Source: FEN-1297 sp021817845
GTDB lineage: Bacteria > Bacteroidota > Ignavibacteria > Ignavibacteriales > Ignavibacteriaceae
Direction of reading: 5' to 3'
NCBI GenBank assembly: GCA_021817845.1
Contig: JAKAFW010000002.1
Location: 124,001 to 188,000, forward strand
DNA: 64,000 bases
Position 1 is the first letter of the stretch, and the number at the start of each line of letters is the position of its first letter. A model generated the notes under the pieces. It was not told the DNA's origin. It worked only from the letters and a program-made list of their open reading frames with translations, and did no database searches. A program made the position numbers and the translations under genes. Shown here in pieces: positions 63,917 to 64,000 of the stretch.

Positions 63917-64000
63917 AAAGTCTCCTTTAGTTTTTAATGTTTAACATTTGATTAATTTTAGGTTTATCGAAACCAACAATTGGACGGTTATTTATTAAAA

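Noticed and set aside
63917..64000. CIRCE (HrcA) operator upstream of groES
   Set aside because: No TTAGCACTC-N9-GAGTGCTAA inverted repeat seen in the 84 bp available.

Overview
The window is AT-rich bacterial chromosome. It most resembles a member of the Ignavibacteria/Melioribacter-like lineage (Bacteroidota-Chlorobi superphylum). The evidence is a secreted protein ending in the NYPNPFNP-type C-terminal sorting signal, a textbook Bacteroidota promoter (TTTG-N19-TAnnTTTG), a CRISPR repeat starting GTTGTGATTTGC as in Bacteroides type II-C loci, and flagellar genes, which are unusual in most Bacteroidota but known in Ignavibacteria. The taxonomic placement is inference.

Layout. 161-4241: signalling genes (hybrid sensor kinase; sigma54 activator plus partner kinase). 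4371-7991: late flagellar cluster (FlgM-like, FliT-like, FliD, FliS, flagellin) with a sigma28 promoter at 8077-8103. 8240-24295: five very long TPR/glycosyltransferase/methyltransferase genes on the same strand, ending in a 2584-residue multi-enzyme polypeptide. This is probably a flagellin or surface glycosylation island. 24802-28308: single-chain type IIG-like restriction-modification enzyme. 28309-33636: repeat-rich zone with two MazF-type toxin-antitoxin modules, one of them flanked by two MITE-like elements, then YwbE and a RhlE-type helicase. 33637-38818: unknown membrane coiled-coil protein, a GT-C mannosyltransferase-like protein and RF1. 39420-44411: partner-switch regulators (REC-REC-PP2C, STAS) with a second sigma54 regulator and a PAS kinase. 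45484-48276: secreted RCC1 propeller and an initiating sugar transferase.

48422-56848 is an accessory region. It starts at tRNA-Asn, followed by a broken serine recombinase fused to a truncated phage-type amidoligase. Then comes a complete type II-C CRISPR-Cas system: tracrRNA on the minus strand, cas9, cas1 and cas2, and 15 identical 46-bp repeats with 14 spacers. The tracrRNA anti-repeat, its promoter and a terminator can be read directly. The repeat itself carries a promoter-like extended -10, as in Neisseria. An unrecognised reading frame abuts the last repeat.

57064-63916 is more ordinary: two tiny conserved-looking proteins, CstA, an OmpA-domain lipoprotein-like or periplasmic protein, DoxX, an isochorismatase-family hydrolase and GroES.

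The intergenic spaces hold several families of dispersed repeats: MITE-like elements, degenerate TGGAATAN hairpins, 15-bp palindromes, and ~190-bp direct repeats around the GT-C/prfA genes.
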